The translations under genes were made by a program, and so were the position numbers. A DNA stretch of 64,000 bases from contig NZ_JAINDF010000006.1 in NCBI RefSeq assembly GCF_023006325.1, positions 278,093 to 342,092 of the forward strand. Reading direction: 5' to 3'. Below are positions 56,181-64,000 of this stretch, piece after piece. Every line of letters begins with the position of its first letter. The first letter of the stretch is position 1. Origin of the DNA: Kordiimonas marina (GTDB lineage: Bacteria; Pseudomonadota; Alphaproteobacteria; Sphingomonadales; Kordiimonadaceae). Under the pieces are notes generated by a model. It was not told where the DNA came from and did not search any database. It saw only the letters and a program-made list of their open reading frames with translations.

Positions 56181-57725
56181 ATGCAGATCGAAGAACTGCT
56201 CAACGAAGGCCTGGTTCGGGAATATAAAGTTGTCGTCGCTGCAAATGAGCTGGACGATCGCCTGAACCGCATCCTCGAAGATTTCCGTGCAAATGCCAAA
56301 ATCAAGGGCTTCCGCCCCGGTAAAGCGCCGCTGTCGCTCCTGAAGCGTATGCACGGCGAGCGCGCCATGGGCCAGGTTCTCAATGAAACCATGCAGGAAA
56401 CCTCCGCGAAGCTTTTTGAAGAAAAAGGCGTTCGCCCGGCACTGCGCCCGGAGGTTGACCTCGGTGACTATAAAGAAGGCAAAGACCTGGAATATACCCT
56501 GAAGGTCGAAATCCTGCCGGAAATCAATGTTGACGATTTCAAAGCTCCGGCGCTTGAGCGTTGGATTGCTGAAGTTGCCGATGCCGACATCGACACCGTG
56601 CTTGAGCGTGTTGCCGGCCAGCAGAAAACCTTCAAGAAAGCCGCCAAGACCGTGAAAGCGGGCGAAGGCGATGCCGTTCTGATCGATTATGTCGGCCGTG
56701 TTGACGGCGTCGAATTCGACGGCGGCAAGGGCGAAGAATTCCAGCTGGAGCTGGGCTCCAACACCTTCATCCCGGGCTTTGAAGATCAGCTCGTTGGCGC
56801 CAAGGCTGGCGACGAGAAGCTGGTGAAAGTAACCTTCCCGGCAGAATATCACGCTGAGAACCTGGCCGGTAAAGAAGCCGAGTTCACCGTGACCGTGAAG
56901 GAAGTTCAGAAGCCGGCTGAAGCCGAAGTGAACGACGAAATGGCCAAGAACATGGGCTTCGACGACCTCGCCGGTCTCCGTGAAGCCATCAAGGGCCAGC
57001 TTGAAGGTGACAACCAGGGCCTGACGCGCGCTCACATGAAGCGCGGCCTTCTGGACGCCCTGGCCGACCAGTATGACTTTGCTGTTCCGCAAGGCATGGT
57101 CGACATGGAATTCAAGCAGATCTGGGAACAGATCAAGCATGATGCCGTCATCTCCGGTGAAGCCACGTCCGAAGACTTCGAAGGCAAGGATGAGCCGGAA
57201 GACAAGGAAGAGGCCGCTGAATTCCGCGCCATTGCAGAGCGCCGCGTTCGCCTTGGCCTGCTGCTTTCCGAAATCGGTGTGAAGAACGAAGTCCAGGTTA
57301 GCCAGGAAGAAGTCAACCGCCGCATTATCGAGGAAGCCCGTCGCTATCCGGGTCAGGAAGCTCAGGTCTTCCAATACTTCCAGCAGAATGAAGAAGCCCG
57401 TGCCCAGCTGCGCGCGCCGATCTTCGAAGAGAAGGTTGTCGACTTCGTTATCGAGCAAGCCGATCTCACCGACAAGACGGTAAGCCGTGAAGAGCTTGAG
57501 GCCGCTGTCCGCGCGATCGACGAGGAAGACGCCAACCCGAAGAAGAAGGCTCCGGCCAAGAAAGCTGCTGCCAAGAAGCCGGCTGCCAAGAAAGCTGCGG
57601 CCAAGAAGCCGGCGGCGGAAAAGGCTGCTGAGGGCGAGGCTAAAAAGCCGGCTGCCAAGAAGGCTCCGGCGAAGAAGGCTCCGGCCAAAAAAGCTGCGCC
57701 GAAGAAGAAAGCTGACGCCAAATAA
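56181..57725 (+). CDS. tig: Trigger factor with a histone-H1-like C-terminal tail
   Basis: A 514-residue ribosome-bound chaperone and prolyl isomerase. The ribosome contact GFRPGKAPLSLL lies near residue 40. The FKBP-type domain (about 150-245) includes GDAVLIDYVGRVDGVEFDGG and [16 protein letters not shown], and the helical chaperone domain runs to about 445. After it comes a tail of about 65 residues built from KKAPAKKAAAKK-type units, not present in E. coli Tig, rich in Lys, Ala and Pro like histone H1. The tail is in frame with no sign of error, and DNA or RNA contact is likely. It heads the tig-clpP-clpX-lon run. Confidence 0.93.
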   Translation: MQIEELLNEGLVREYKVVVAANELDDRLNRILEDFRANAKIKGFRPGKAPLSLLKRMHGERAMGQVLNETMQETSAKLFEEKGVRPALRPEVDLGDYKEGKDLEYTLKVEILPEINVDDFKAPALERWIAEVADADIDTVLERVAGQQKTFKKAAKTVKAGEGDAVLIDYVGRVDGVEFDGGKGEEFQLELGSNTFIPGFEDQLVGAKAGDEKLVKVTFPAEYHAENLAGKEAEFTVTVKEVQKPAEAEVNDEMAKNMGFDDLAGLREAIKGQLEGDNQGLTRAHMKRGLLDALADQYDFAVPQGMVDMEFKQIWEQIKHDAVISGEATSEDFEGKDEPEDKEEAAEFRAIAERRVRLGLLLSEIGVKNEVQVSQEEVNRRIIEEARRYPGQEAQVFQYFQQNEEARAQLRAPIFEEKVVDFVIEQADLTDKTVSREELEAAVRAIDEEDANPKKKAPAKKAAAKKPAAKKAAAKKPAAEKAAEGEAKKPAAKKAPAKKAPAKKAAPKKKADAK

Positions 57726-57748
57726 GCCTGGCGTTTACAGGAATTGAG

Positions 57749-57775
57749 AAAGGGGCCTGCTGGCCCCTTTTTTTG
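57749..57775 (+). terminator. Terminator after tig
   Basis: Arms GGGGCC / GGCCCC (with flanking A-T pairs) and loop TGCT are followed by seven T. Confidence 0.88.
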
Positions 57776-57959
57776 TCCTGCCCTTTAAAGCCTGCGAAAG
57801 ACGCATATTTATCAGGGTAGTGGCGGCAATTCTCTTGCCGGGCGTTGCTTCACTTTGCTACAGCTTGCCCTATGAGATGACATGCCGCGCCGAGCGGTCA
57901 TCGATCTCTCGTATTAACATACAAGGCCTGTCCGTTGGGCCTGCTGACTGGAGTGCCAG

Positions 57960-58583
57960 ATGAAAGATATCATGGAAACTTATGCGAGCACGCTGGTGCC
58001 GATGGTCGTGGAACAGACGAACCGGGGCGAACGCTCCTACGATATCTATTCCCGCCTTCTCAAGGAACGCATCATTTTCCTGACGGGCGAGGTCAACGAC
58101 TATGTTTCCAGTCTGATTGTTGCACAGCTCCTGTTCCTGGAAGCCGAGAACCCGACGAAGGACATCTCTTTCTACATCAACTCGCCGGGCGGGATCGTAT
58201 CCTCCGGTCTCGCGATGTATGACACCATGCAGTATATCCGCCCGAAAGTGGCGACCATCTGCATCGGTCAGGCATGTTCCATGGGGTCGCTGCTTCTGGC
58301 AGCCGGTGAGCCGGGGATGCGTTATGCCCTCCCGAACGCCCGTATCATGATCCACCAGCCGTCCGGCGGTGCCCGTGGTCAGGCCGCGGATATCGAAATT
58401 CAGGCGCGTGAGATTTTAAAGCTTCGTCAACGCTTGAATGATATCTATGTGAAACATACGGGCCAGAAGCTGGAGACCATTGAAACCGCGATGGATCGTG
58501 ACAATTTCATGAGTGCCGAGGAAGCGAAGGACTTCGGTCTGATCGACCAAGTCTATACCTCGCGCGAAGGAAGCGATAGCTAA
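57960..58583 (+). CDS. clpP: ATP-dependent Clp protease proteolytic subunit
   Basis: A 207-residue serine protease forming the double seven-ring chamber used by ClpX and ClpA. The active-site Ser is in [14 protein letters not shown] (about 107) and the His in [17 protein letters not shown]; the catalytic Asp lies in the C-terminal third. [20 protein letters not shown] and the [15 protein letters not shown] segment are typical. GGAG precedes the ATG at 57960; an internal ATG four codons later is also possible because ClpP has a processed propeptide. It lies 115 bases before clpX. Confidence 0.96.
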   Translation: MKDIMETYASTLVPMVVEQTNRGERSYDIYSRLLKERIIFLTGEVNDYVSSLIVAQLLFLEAENPTKDISFYINSPGGIVSSGLAMYDTMQYIRPKVATICIGQACSMGSLLLAAGEPGMRYALPNARIMIHQPSGGARGQAADIEIQAREILKLRQRLNDIYVKHTGQKLETIETAMDRDNFMSAEEAKDFGLIDQVYTSREGSDS

Positions 58584-58697
58584 TCACGTTGCCCGGGGCT
58601 GCCCCGGGCCACAACCAAGGGCCTGAGGTCCGAAATTTTTTGTTGTATGCTTCTTTTCAACCGGTCTACGATGGAAAAGAAGCAAGTGTAGGAAGCG

Positions 58698-59966
58698 GTG
58701 ACGAACTTGAGTAACAGTGATTCAAAAAACACGCTCTATTGCTCCTTCTGCGGCAAAAGCCAGCATGAGGTTCGCAAGCTTATTGCGGGCCCGACTGTCT
58801 TTATCTGCGATGAGTGTGTTGAGCTCTGTAACGACATCATCAAGGAAGAGAGCAAAAGCGCGCTCGCCAAAGGTGGCGACGGCGTGCCGTCCCCGCAGGA
58901 AATCCTTGAGGTTCTCAATGATTATGTGATCGGCCAAGGCTCTGCCAAGAAGGTCTTGTCGGTTGCGGTCCATAACCATTACAAGCGCCTGAACCACGCC
59001 AGCACCGGCACCTCGGATGTTGAGCTGGCCAAATCGAACATTCTGCTCGTCGGCCCGACCGGTTGCGGTAAGACGCTGCTTGCGCAGACGCTTGCCCGTA
59101 TTCTGGACGTCCCCTTTACCATGGCTGACGCCACCACGCTGACCGAAGCCGGTTACGTGGGCGAGGACGTGGAAAACATTATCCTGAAGCTGCTGCAGGC
59201 TGCTGACTATAATGTCGAACGCGCCCAGCGCGGCATCGTTTATATCGATGAGGTCGACAAGATCAGCCGCAAGGCGGACAACCCCTCGATTACGCGTGAC
59301 GTGTCGGGTGAGGGCGTCCAGCAGGCGCTTCTGAAAATCATGGAAGGCACCGTTGCCAGCGTCCCGCCCCAGGGTGGCCGCAAGCATCCGCAGCAGGAAT
59401 TCCTGCAGGTGGACACCACCAACATCCTGTTTATCTGCGGTGGTGCGTTCGCGGGGCTCGACAAAGTTATCGCTGATCGCCTGCAAGGTAAGTCGATCGG
59501 CTTTGGCGCCAAGGTTACGTCCCCGGACGACCGCGGCATTGGCCAGCTGTTCAAGGAAACCGAACCGGAAGATCTTCTGAAGTTCGGCCTGATCCCTGAA
59601 TTTGTCGGCCGCCTGCCGGTGATCGCAACGCTCGAAGATCTGGATGAGGATGCCCTTATCCGGATTTTGACCGAGCCGAAGAACGCGCTTCTGAAGCAGT
59701 ATCAGTGTCTGTTCGATATGGAGAACGTCAAGCTGACCTTCTCCGAGGATGCGCTGATGGCCGTTGCCAAGAAGGCGATTGAACGCAAAACCGGTGCCCG
59801 GGGCCTGCGCTCGATCATGGAAGACACGCTTCTCGATACCATGTTCGAATTGCCCAGCCTGGAAGGCGTTGAAGAGATCGTCATCAACGCTGAAGTGGTG
59901 GATGGCAAGGCGACTCCCCTGCATATCTACGCTGACCGGCGTGAGGAAGCAGGCAAGCCCGCCTGA
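58698..59966 (+). CDS. clpX: ATP-dependent Clp protease ATP-binding subunit ClpX
   Basis: A 422-residue AAA+ unfoldase. The N-terminal zinc domain has Cys-15, 18, 37 and 40 ([19 protein letters not shown]). Walker A is [17 protein letters not shown], Walker B is [12 protein letters not shown], the pore loop is GYVGEDVEN and the ClpP-docking loop lies in [29 protein letters not shown] ends the protein. In alphaproteobacteria ClpXP degrades the cell-cycle regulator CtrA. The start is a GTG with AGGAAG upstream. A strong terminator follows. Confidence 0.96.
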   Translation: MTNLSNSDSKNTLYCSFCGKSQHEVRKLIAGPTVFICDECVELCNDIIKEESKSALAKGGDGVPSPQEILEVLNDYVIGQGSAKKVLSVAVHNHYKRLNHASTGTSDVELAKSNILLVGPTGCGKTLLAQTLARILDVPFTMADATTLTEAGYVGEDVENIILKLLQAADYNVERAQRGIVYIDEVDKISRKADNPSITRDVSGEGVQQALLKIMEGTVASVPPQGGRKHPQQEFLQVDTTNILFICGGAFAGLDKVIADRLQGKSIGFGAKVTSPDDRGIGQLFKETEPEDLLKFGLIPEFVGRLPVIATLEDLDEDALIRILTEPKNALLKQYQCLFDMENVKLTFSEDALMAVAKKAIERKTGARGLRSIMEDTLLDTMFELPSLEGVEEIVINAEVVDGKATPLHIYADRREEAGKPA

Positions 59967-59988
59967 TAAGCACAGTTTCATGATGTTC

Positions 59989-60027
59989 TGGGGGTTGAAA
60001 CAGATGTTTCAGCCCCCAATTTCTTTT
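59989..60027 (+). terminator. Terminator after clpX
   Basis: A long hairpin has about 14-bp arms, TGGGGGTTGAAACA / TGTTTCAGCCCCCA with one G-U pair and a 2-base centre, followed by TTTCTTTT. Confidence 0.88.
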
Positions 60028-60147
60028 GTATGTGGCGTAAATTTCGCACTTAAGCCTGAAATTTCGTCTTTTCCTTTCGTATCGGGAGGGGATTGGCGTA
60101 AAATCGCTGCACAAGAATCATAAAACCTCGTTGTGAAAGTCAGTGCC

Positions 60148-62565
60148 ATGTCCTCAAAACCCGAAGAAACCACGAATGCTGTTGTCCTGCCGGTTCTGCC
60201 GCTGAGGGATATTGTTGTATTCCCGCACATGATTGTGCCGCTCTTCGTTGGCCGCGATAAGTCGGTTCGCGCCCTTGAGGAGGTGATGGCCAAGGATAAG
60301 CAGATCCTGCTCGTCGCCCAGAAGGAAGCGGGTGAGGATGATCCCGATACCAAGGATGTTTTCGAAATCGGTACCGTTGCGTCGGTTCTGCAGCTCCTGA
60401 AGCTGCCGGACGGCACGGTCAAGGTATTGGTGGAAGGCTTCAGCCGCGCCAAGATTGAGGAATTCGTCCGGTCGGATGATTATTTTGAAGCGCGCGCCAG
60501 TGAGCTTGATAATGACATTGCCGATGAGGCCGAGGTTGAGGCGCTGGCCCGCTCGGTTGTTGCGCAGTTCGACCAGTATGTGAAGCTCAACAAGAAAATC
60601 CCGGCTGAGGTGCTGGTCACCGTCAGCCAGATTGACGATCCGTCGAAGCTGGCGGATACGGTGGCGTCTCATCTTGCGCTCAAGATCGATGACAAGCAGG
60701 AATTGCTGGCCTGTGTTTCCGTCACGGACCGGCTGGAGCGTATCTTCGGCCTGATGGAAGGCGAGATCGGCGTTCTGCAGGTCGAGAAGAAGATTCGCGG
60801 CCGGGTCAAGCGCCAGATGGAGAAGACCCAGCGCGAATATTATCTCAATGAACAGCTGAAGGCGATCCAGAAGGAACTGGGTGAGGGCGATGAAGGCCGC
60901 GAAGAAACCCAGGAACTTGAGGAAAAGATCGCCAAGACCAAGCTGACCAAGGAAGCCAAGGAAAAATGCATGGCTGAGCTGAAGAAGCTCAAGTCCATGA
61001 GTCCGATGTCGGCCGAAGCTACCGTTGTCCGCAACTATCTTGACTGGATGCTTTCGGTGCCCTGGGGCAAGCGGAGCCGGGTCAAGAAAGACATCAAGCT
61101 CGCGCAGAAGGTCTTGGACACGGATCATTACGGTCTAGAAAAGGTCAAAGAACGCATCATCGAATATTTGGCCGTGCAGCAGCGCACGCGGACCCTCAAG
61201 GGCCCGATCCTGTGCCTCGTCGGCCCGCCGGGTGTTGGTAAAACCTCGCTTGGTAAGTCTGTCGCCAAGGCAACGGGGCGTGAGTTCGTGCGCTTTTCCC
61301 TGGGCGGCGTGCGGGACGAAGCTGAAATCCGCGGTCACCGCCGGACCTATATCGGCTCCATGCCTGGCAAGGTCATGCAGTCGATGAAAAAGGCCGGGAC
61401 CTCGAACCCGCTGTTCCTCCTCGATGAGATCGACAAGATGGGCCAGGATTTCCGCGGTGATCCGGCGTCCGCCCTCCTGGAGGTGCTGGACCCGGAACAG
61501 AACGCCAAGTTCAATGACCACTATCTGGAGGTCGATTATGACCTTTCGGATGTGATGTTCGTGACGACCGCAAACTCGCTCAACATGCCACGGCCGCTTC
61601 TGGACCGTATGGAGATCATTCATCTCTCCGGTTACACCGAAGATGAAAAGGTTGAGATCGCCAAGCGTCACCTGATTCCTAAGCAGATCAAGAATCACGG
61701 TCTGAAGAAAAAGGAATGGGCGATTTCCGACGGCGCGCTCAAGGACCTCGTCCGCTACTACACGCGGGAGGCCGGCGTCCGGAACCTGGAACGTGAAATT
61801 GCACGCCTGACCCGGAAAGCGGTGAAGGAAATCGTTGAAGGCTCGAAAGAGAAGATCAGCGTGACCTCTCGCAACCTTTCCCATTATGCCGGGGTACGGA
61901 AGTATCATTACGGCATGGCTGAGGAAACCGACCAGGTTGGTCTCACCACCGGTTTGGCCTGGACCGAGGTTGGCGGTGAACTTCTGGCTATCGAAGCTGT
62001 GACTGTTCCCGGCAAGGGCCTGATCAAGCAGACCGGTAAGCTTGGTGAAGTGATGAAAGAATCGATTCAGGCGGCGCGGTCTTATGTTCAGTCGCGGTCG
62101 ATCGAATACGGTATTCATCCGCGTTTCTTTGATAAAAAGGACATCCACATTCACGTGCCGGAGGGTGCGACTCCGAAAGATGGCCCGTCAGCGGGTGTTG
62201 CCATGTGCACATCGATCGTTTCGGTGCTGACCAATAACCCGGTTCGCAAGGATATTGCCATGACCGGTGAGGTTACGCTGCGCGGTCGGGTTTTGCCTAT
62301 CGGCGGCCTCAAGGAGAAGCTCCTGGCGGCGCTTCGTGGCGGAATCAAGAAGGTCCTGATCCCGAAAGAGAACGAGAAAGACCTTGTTGAAATTCCGGAT
62401 AATGTGAAGAAGGGCCTTGAAATCGTTGCGGTTTCTACCGTCGATGAGGTGCTTTCACATGCCCTGGTTGAGAAGCTCGAACCGATCGAGTGGACGGAGG
62501 AAGATGCCCTCGCGGAAATGGCCTCAGACGCCCCTGTTGAGGACCTCGAACACACGACTCATTGA
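60148..62565 (+). CDS. lon: ATP-dependent Lon protease
   Basis: An 805-residue AAA+ serine protease. The N-terminal substrate domain begins VLPLRDIVVFPHMIVPLFVG. Walker A is LVGPPGVGKTSLGKSVAKA, Walker B FLLDEIDKMG and sensor VMFVTTANSLNMP. The C-terminal protease domain has the Ser in DGPSAGVAM and the Lys in VLPIGGLKEKLLAA. The frame starts at GTG 60133, but ATG 60148 (MSSKPEETT) fits the family better; neither has a strong ribosome site. lon-hupB adjacency is conserved in proteobacteria. Confidence 0.95.
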   Translation: MSSKPEETTNAVVLPVLPLRDIVVFPHMIVPLFVGRDKSVRALEEVMAKDKQILLVAQKEAGEDDPDTKDVFEIGTVASVLQLLKLPDGTVKVLVEGFSRAKIEEFVRSDDYFEARASELDNDIADEAEVEALARSVVAQFDQYVKLNKKIPAEVLVTVSQIDDPSKLADTVASHLALKIDDKQELLACVSVTDRLERIFGLMEGEIGVLQVEKKIRGRVKRQMEKTQREYYLNEQLKAIQKELGEGDEGREETQELEEKIAKTKLTKEAKEKCMAELKKLKSMSPMSAEATVVRNYLDWMLSVPWGKRSRVKKDIKLAQKVLDTDHYGLEKVKERIIEYLAVQQRTRTLKGPILCLVGPPGVGKTSLGKSVAKATGREFVRFSLGGVRDEAEIRGHRRTYIGSMPGKVMQSMKKAGTSNPLFLLDEIDKMGQDFRGDPASALLEVLDPEQNAKFNDHYLEVDYDLSDVMFVTTANSLNMPRPLLDRMEIIHLSGYTEDEKVEIAKRHLIPKQIKNHGLKKKEWAISDGALKDLVRYYTREAGVRNLEREIARLTRKAVKEIVEGSKEKISVTSRNLSHYAGVRKYHYGMAEETDQVGLTTGLAWTEVGGELLAIEAVTVPGKGLIKQTGKLGEVMKESIQAARSYVQSRSIEYGIHPRFFDKKDIHIHVPEGATPKDGPSAGVAMCTSIVSVLTNNPVRKDIAMTGEVTLRGRVLPIGGLKEKLLAALRGGIKKVLIPKENEKDLVEIPDNVKKGLEIVAVSTVDEVLSHALVEKLEPIEWTEEDALAEMASDAPVEDLEHTTH

Positions 62566-62604
62566 GTGGCTTGATCCGAATTCGGGAAATTTCAAGCAAA
62601 AAAA

Positions 62605-62637
62605 AGCGAAAAGCCGCAGGTTTCTGCGGTTTTTTGC
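62605..62637 (+). terminator. Terminator after lon
   Basis: A 6-bp stem CCGCAG / CTGCGG with loop GTTT is preceded by an A-rich stretch and followed by six T. Confidence 0.85.
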
Positions 62638-62638
62638 T

Positions 62639-62668
62639 TTGACAAGCCGAATTTTCCGCGCATACACT
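62639..62668 (+). promoter_or_regulatory. Sigma-70 promoter of hupB
   Basis: TTGACA at 62639-62644 and TACACT at 62663-62668 with an 18-base spacer lie 59 bases before the hupB start codon. Confidence 0.65.
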
Positions 62669-62727
62669 GCAACCGCATTTCGGAACCATCATAACGAAAT
62701 CAACTCTTCAACTCAGAGGGGGATACC

Positions 62728-63003
62728 TTGAATAAGAACGATCTGATCGCAAAGGTAGCTGAAGTAGCTGACCTGTCCAAAGCTGATGCTGGTAAAGCTG
62801 TAGACGGCGTTTTTGACGCCATCAGCGGTGCGCTTGCTTCTGGTGATGAAGTACGCCTTGTCGGCTTCGGTACGTTTGCTGTTGCTCAGCGCGCAGCCAC
62901 CAAAGGCCGCAACCCGCGTACCGGTGAAGAAATCGACATTCCGGCTTCTAAGCAGCCGAAATTCAAGGCCGGCAAAGGCCTGAAAGACGCAGTTAACGGT
63001 TAA
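62728..63003 (+). CDS. hupB: HU family DNA-binding protein
   Basis: A 91-residue nucleoid protein. The full HU pattern is visible: [40 protein letters not shown] with the DNA-binding arm [19 protein letters not shown], and a C-terminal [11 protein letters not shown]. The start is a TTG with AGAGGGGG upstream; no ATG is available in frame, so this start is firm. Own promoter and terminator make it a single-gene unit after lon. Codon use is high-expression-like. Confidence 0.95.
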   Translation: MNKNDLIAKVAEVADLSKADAGKAVDGVFDAISGALASGDEVRLVGFGTFAVAQRAATKGRNPRTGEEIDIPASKQPKFKAGKGLKDAVNG

Positions 63004-63025
63004 TCCGTTACTCGCCGATTTAGGG

Positions 63026-63060
63026 AAATGGCCACAGGCGGTGCCTGTGGCCATTTTTCT
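63026..63060 (+). terminator. Terminator after hupB
   Basis: A 12-bp stem AATGGCCACAGG / CCTGTGGCCATT with a short loop is followed by TTTCTTT-type sequence. Confidence 0.9.
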
Positions 63061-63140
63061 TTGTCTGGCCTTTGGCACCAGGGCAGGGGGCGTCAGATCA
63101 GGAAGCGCTGATTTCGTGACGTTTTTTTGAAAAATAGGGG

Positions 63141-63169
63141 TTGCGCGCCGCCCGATTTGGCCCTAAAAG
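63141..63169 (+). promoter_or_regulatory. Candidate sigma-70 promoter of the tRNA-Val pair
   Basis: TTGCGC at 63141-63146 and TAAAAG at 63164-63169, with a 17-base spacer, end 25 bases before the first tRNA-Val. Confidence 0.5.
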
Positions 63170-63193
63170 CGCGTCCACCACATGGATACATGT

Positions 63194-63269
63194 GGGCGAT
63201 TAGCTCAGTTGGTAGAGCATCTCGTTTACACCGAGAGGGTCGGCAGTTCGAGCCTGTCATCGCCCACCA
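63194..63269 (+). tRNA. tRNA-Val (TAC), copy 1
   Basis: A 76-base cloverleaf with acceptor GGGCGAT / ATCGCCC, anticodon stem TCTCG / CGAGA with loop TTTACAC (anticodon TAC), TTCGAGC T-loop and encoded CCA. Confidence 0.96.
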
Positions 63270-63299
63270 TTCACCCCGCAAGGGGACCCGCCGTGGCAC

Positions 63300-63375
63300 G
63301 GGCGATTAGCTCAGTTGGTAGAGCATCTCGTTTACACCGAGAGGGTCGGCAGTTCGAGCCTGTCATCGCCCACCA
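63300..63375 (+). tRNA. tRNA-Val (TAC), copy 2
   Basis: Identical over all 76 bases to copy 1 and separated from it by 30 bases, so a recent tandem duplication or gene conversion is likely. No separate promoter was recognised in the spacer. Confidence 0.96.
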
Positions 63376-63491
63376 CGTGCCGGCACTTCTTCCTCCCTAT
63401 ATAATCAGGCTGATTTGGCATGACGTCACGGCGTGCGCCGTGGTATGCGCTCAAGGCATCTTCTTTCGTTTGAAGCGGCTTAGGGAACAGC

Positions 63492-63812
63492 ATGACTGAA
63501 AAACCGTCTTCCGATCACACGGCGGCCCAGGATAAGGCCGACAAGGCCCATGATGCCGCCGAAGAGAGCGGGGGCATCGTCATTGAGGCCAGTTGGGCCC
63601 CGAAGGACCCGCGGGACCGTCTGTATGATTCGACGGCCACCAGCCGGGAAAAAACCGTCTCTCTGGTCCGCATCTTCGCGTCCTTCCATCCGGTCCTGAA
63701 CAGTATCGTTTTGACCAACGATATGGTGCGCCGTTTGGGGGCTAAAAAAAGCCTGCTGATTCTGACTATTCTCGTCCTTGTGGGGGCGGGTCTCTGGTGG
63801 CGTCTAACCTAG
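63492..63812 (+). CDS. Small membrane-anchored hypothetical protein
   Basis: A 106-residue protein with a hydrophilic, Ala/Asp/Lys-rich N-terminal half, a middle segment DPRDRLYDSTATSREKTVSL and one C-terminal membrane helix (about 86-103, SLLILTILVLVGAGLWW). This is a tail-anchored arrangement with the bulk in the cytoplasm. No family was recognised. It is transcribed between the tRNA-Val pair and tRNA-Asp, and the ATG has AGGGAACAGC upstream. Confidence 0.6.
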   Translation: MTEKPSSDHTAAQDKADKAHDAAEESGGIVIEASWAPKDPRDRLYDSTATSREKTVSLVRIFASFHPVLNSIVLTNDMVRRLGAKKSLLILTILVLVGAGLWWRLT

Positions 63813-63871
63813 GTATATCAAGGCGTCCCGGGGGCTCGGTCCGCCCGGCTTTATTTTATCCAAAAAGACTG

Positions 63872-63900
63872 TTGACAGGGCAGGGGGCAGAACGTAAACA
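63872..63900 (+). promoter_or_regulatory. Sigma-70 promoter of tRNA-Asp
   Basis: A perfect TTGACA at 63872-63877, a 17-base spacer and TAAACA at 63895-63900 lie 18 bases before the tRNA. Confidence 0.75.
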
Positions 63901-63918
63901 GCACCCCGCAAGCGATGC

Positions 63919-63995
63919 GCGGGTGTAGCTCAGTTGGTTAGAGTATCGGCCTGTCACGCCGAGGGTCGCGGGTTCGAGTCCCGTCACTCGCGCCA
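63919..63995 (+). tRNA. tRNA-Asp (GTC)
   Basis: A 77-base cloverleaf with acceptor GCGGGTG / CACTCGC, anticodon stem TCGGC / GCCGA with loop CTGTCAC (anticodon GTC), discriminator G and encoded CCA. In related genomes NADH dehydrogenase genes often follow, but the window ends here. Confidence 0.96.
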
Positions 63996-64000
63996 GCTTG

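Noticed and set aside
57820..57959. Heat-shock (sigma-32) promoter before clpP
   Set aside because: CTTGCC and CCCTAT elements are present, but their spacing is far from the expected 13-18 bases, so no call was made.
63127..63499. Open frames running through the two tRNA-Val genes
   Set aside because: The translated repeats are simply the tRNA sequence read as codons; there is no support as protein.

Overview
The window is GC-rich, densely packed chromosomal DNA from an alphaproteobacterium. The evidence is the lineage-typical gene set and order: 5-aminolevulinate synthase (C4 haem route) next to an LdtR-type regulator, a MucR/Ros regulator, class II DAHP synthase, nrdR-ribD-ribE-ribB-ribH-nusB-thiL, DUF177-plsX-ihfA-merR, glnB-glnA, and tRNA-Leu-tig-clpP-clpX-lon-hupB followed by tRNA-Val and tRNA-Asp. 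A Kordiimonadales- or Rhodospirillales-like free-living aerobe would fit, but genus cannot be fixed by eye. No phage, IS element, plasmid, rRNA operon or CRISPR array was seen. Almost everything is core metabolism and housekeeping.

Layout. 1-3.05 kb: an accessory cassette with a low-complexity Asp/Ser/Gly/His protein (probably 5'-truncated by the window edge), a PqqD-like protein, an HprK-related kinase and a nucleotidyltransferase. This combination matches the poorly understood HPr-rel-A type peptide or protein modification system and is the least explained locus here. 3-10.6 kb: gph, DAHP synthase, nadE, gltX, cysS and a TrmJ-like methyltransferase. 10.7-15.1 kb: a secreted C-type-lectin-like protein, hemB, ldtR-like, hemA, a DUF6898 protein and a MucR homologue lacking zinc ligands. 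15.4-25.4 kb: rpiB-glyA, then nrdR and the riboflavin genes (ribB carries a dead GTP cyclohydrolase II half), nusB, thiL, a FliL-like protein and a proton-pumping pyrophosphatase.

25.5-32 kb: bamE, a cytochrome bc1 assembly chaperone, DUF177, plsX, ihfA and merR (fabH is missing from its usual slot), then a SufR-like iron-sulfur regulator divergent from a large Rieske fusion protein, and tRNA-Pro. 32-38 kb: a TauE/SafE permease and the methylmalonyl-CoA mutase operon (mutA-mutB-meaB). 38-50.7 kb, mostly minus strand: threonine aldolase-like, SDR, purF, cvpA, a REP-like inverted repeat, radA, mlaF, mlaE, an enoyl-CoA hydratase and a DEAD-box helicase, with a plus-strand hydrolase, then parE. 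50.8-55.8 kb: two conserved unknowns, glnA and glnB behind a clear sigma-54 promoter, tRNA-His and the NAD(P)HX repair enzyme. 56-64 kb: tRNA-Leu, trigger factor with a histone-H1-like Lys/Ala/Pro tail, clpP, clpX, lon, hupB, two identical tRNA-Val genes, a small membrane protein and tRNA-Asp.

Functional themes are tetrapyrrole synthesis (hemA, hemB), flavin supply, one-carbon and serine metabolism, propionate/methylmalonyl-CoA metabolism, nitrogen control (sigma-54/PII/glutamine synthetase) and proteostasis (Tig/ClpXP/Lon). All calls were made by reading the sequence; no database search was run.
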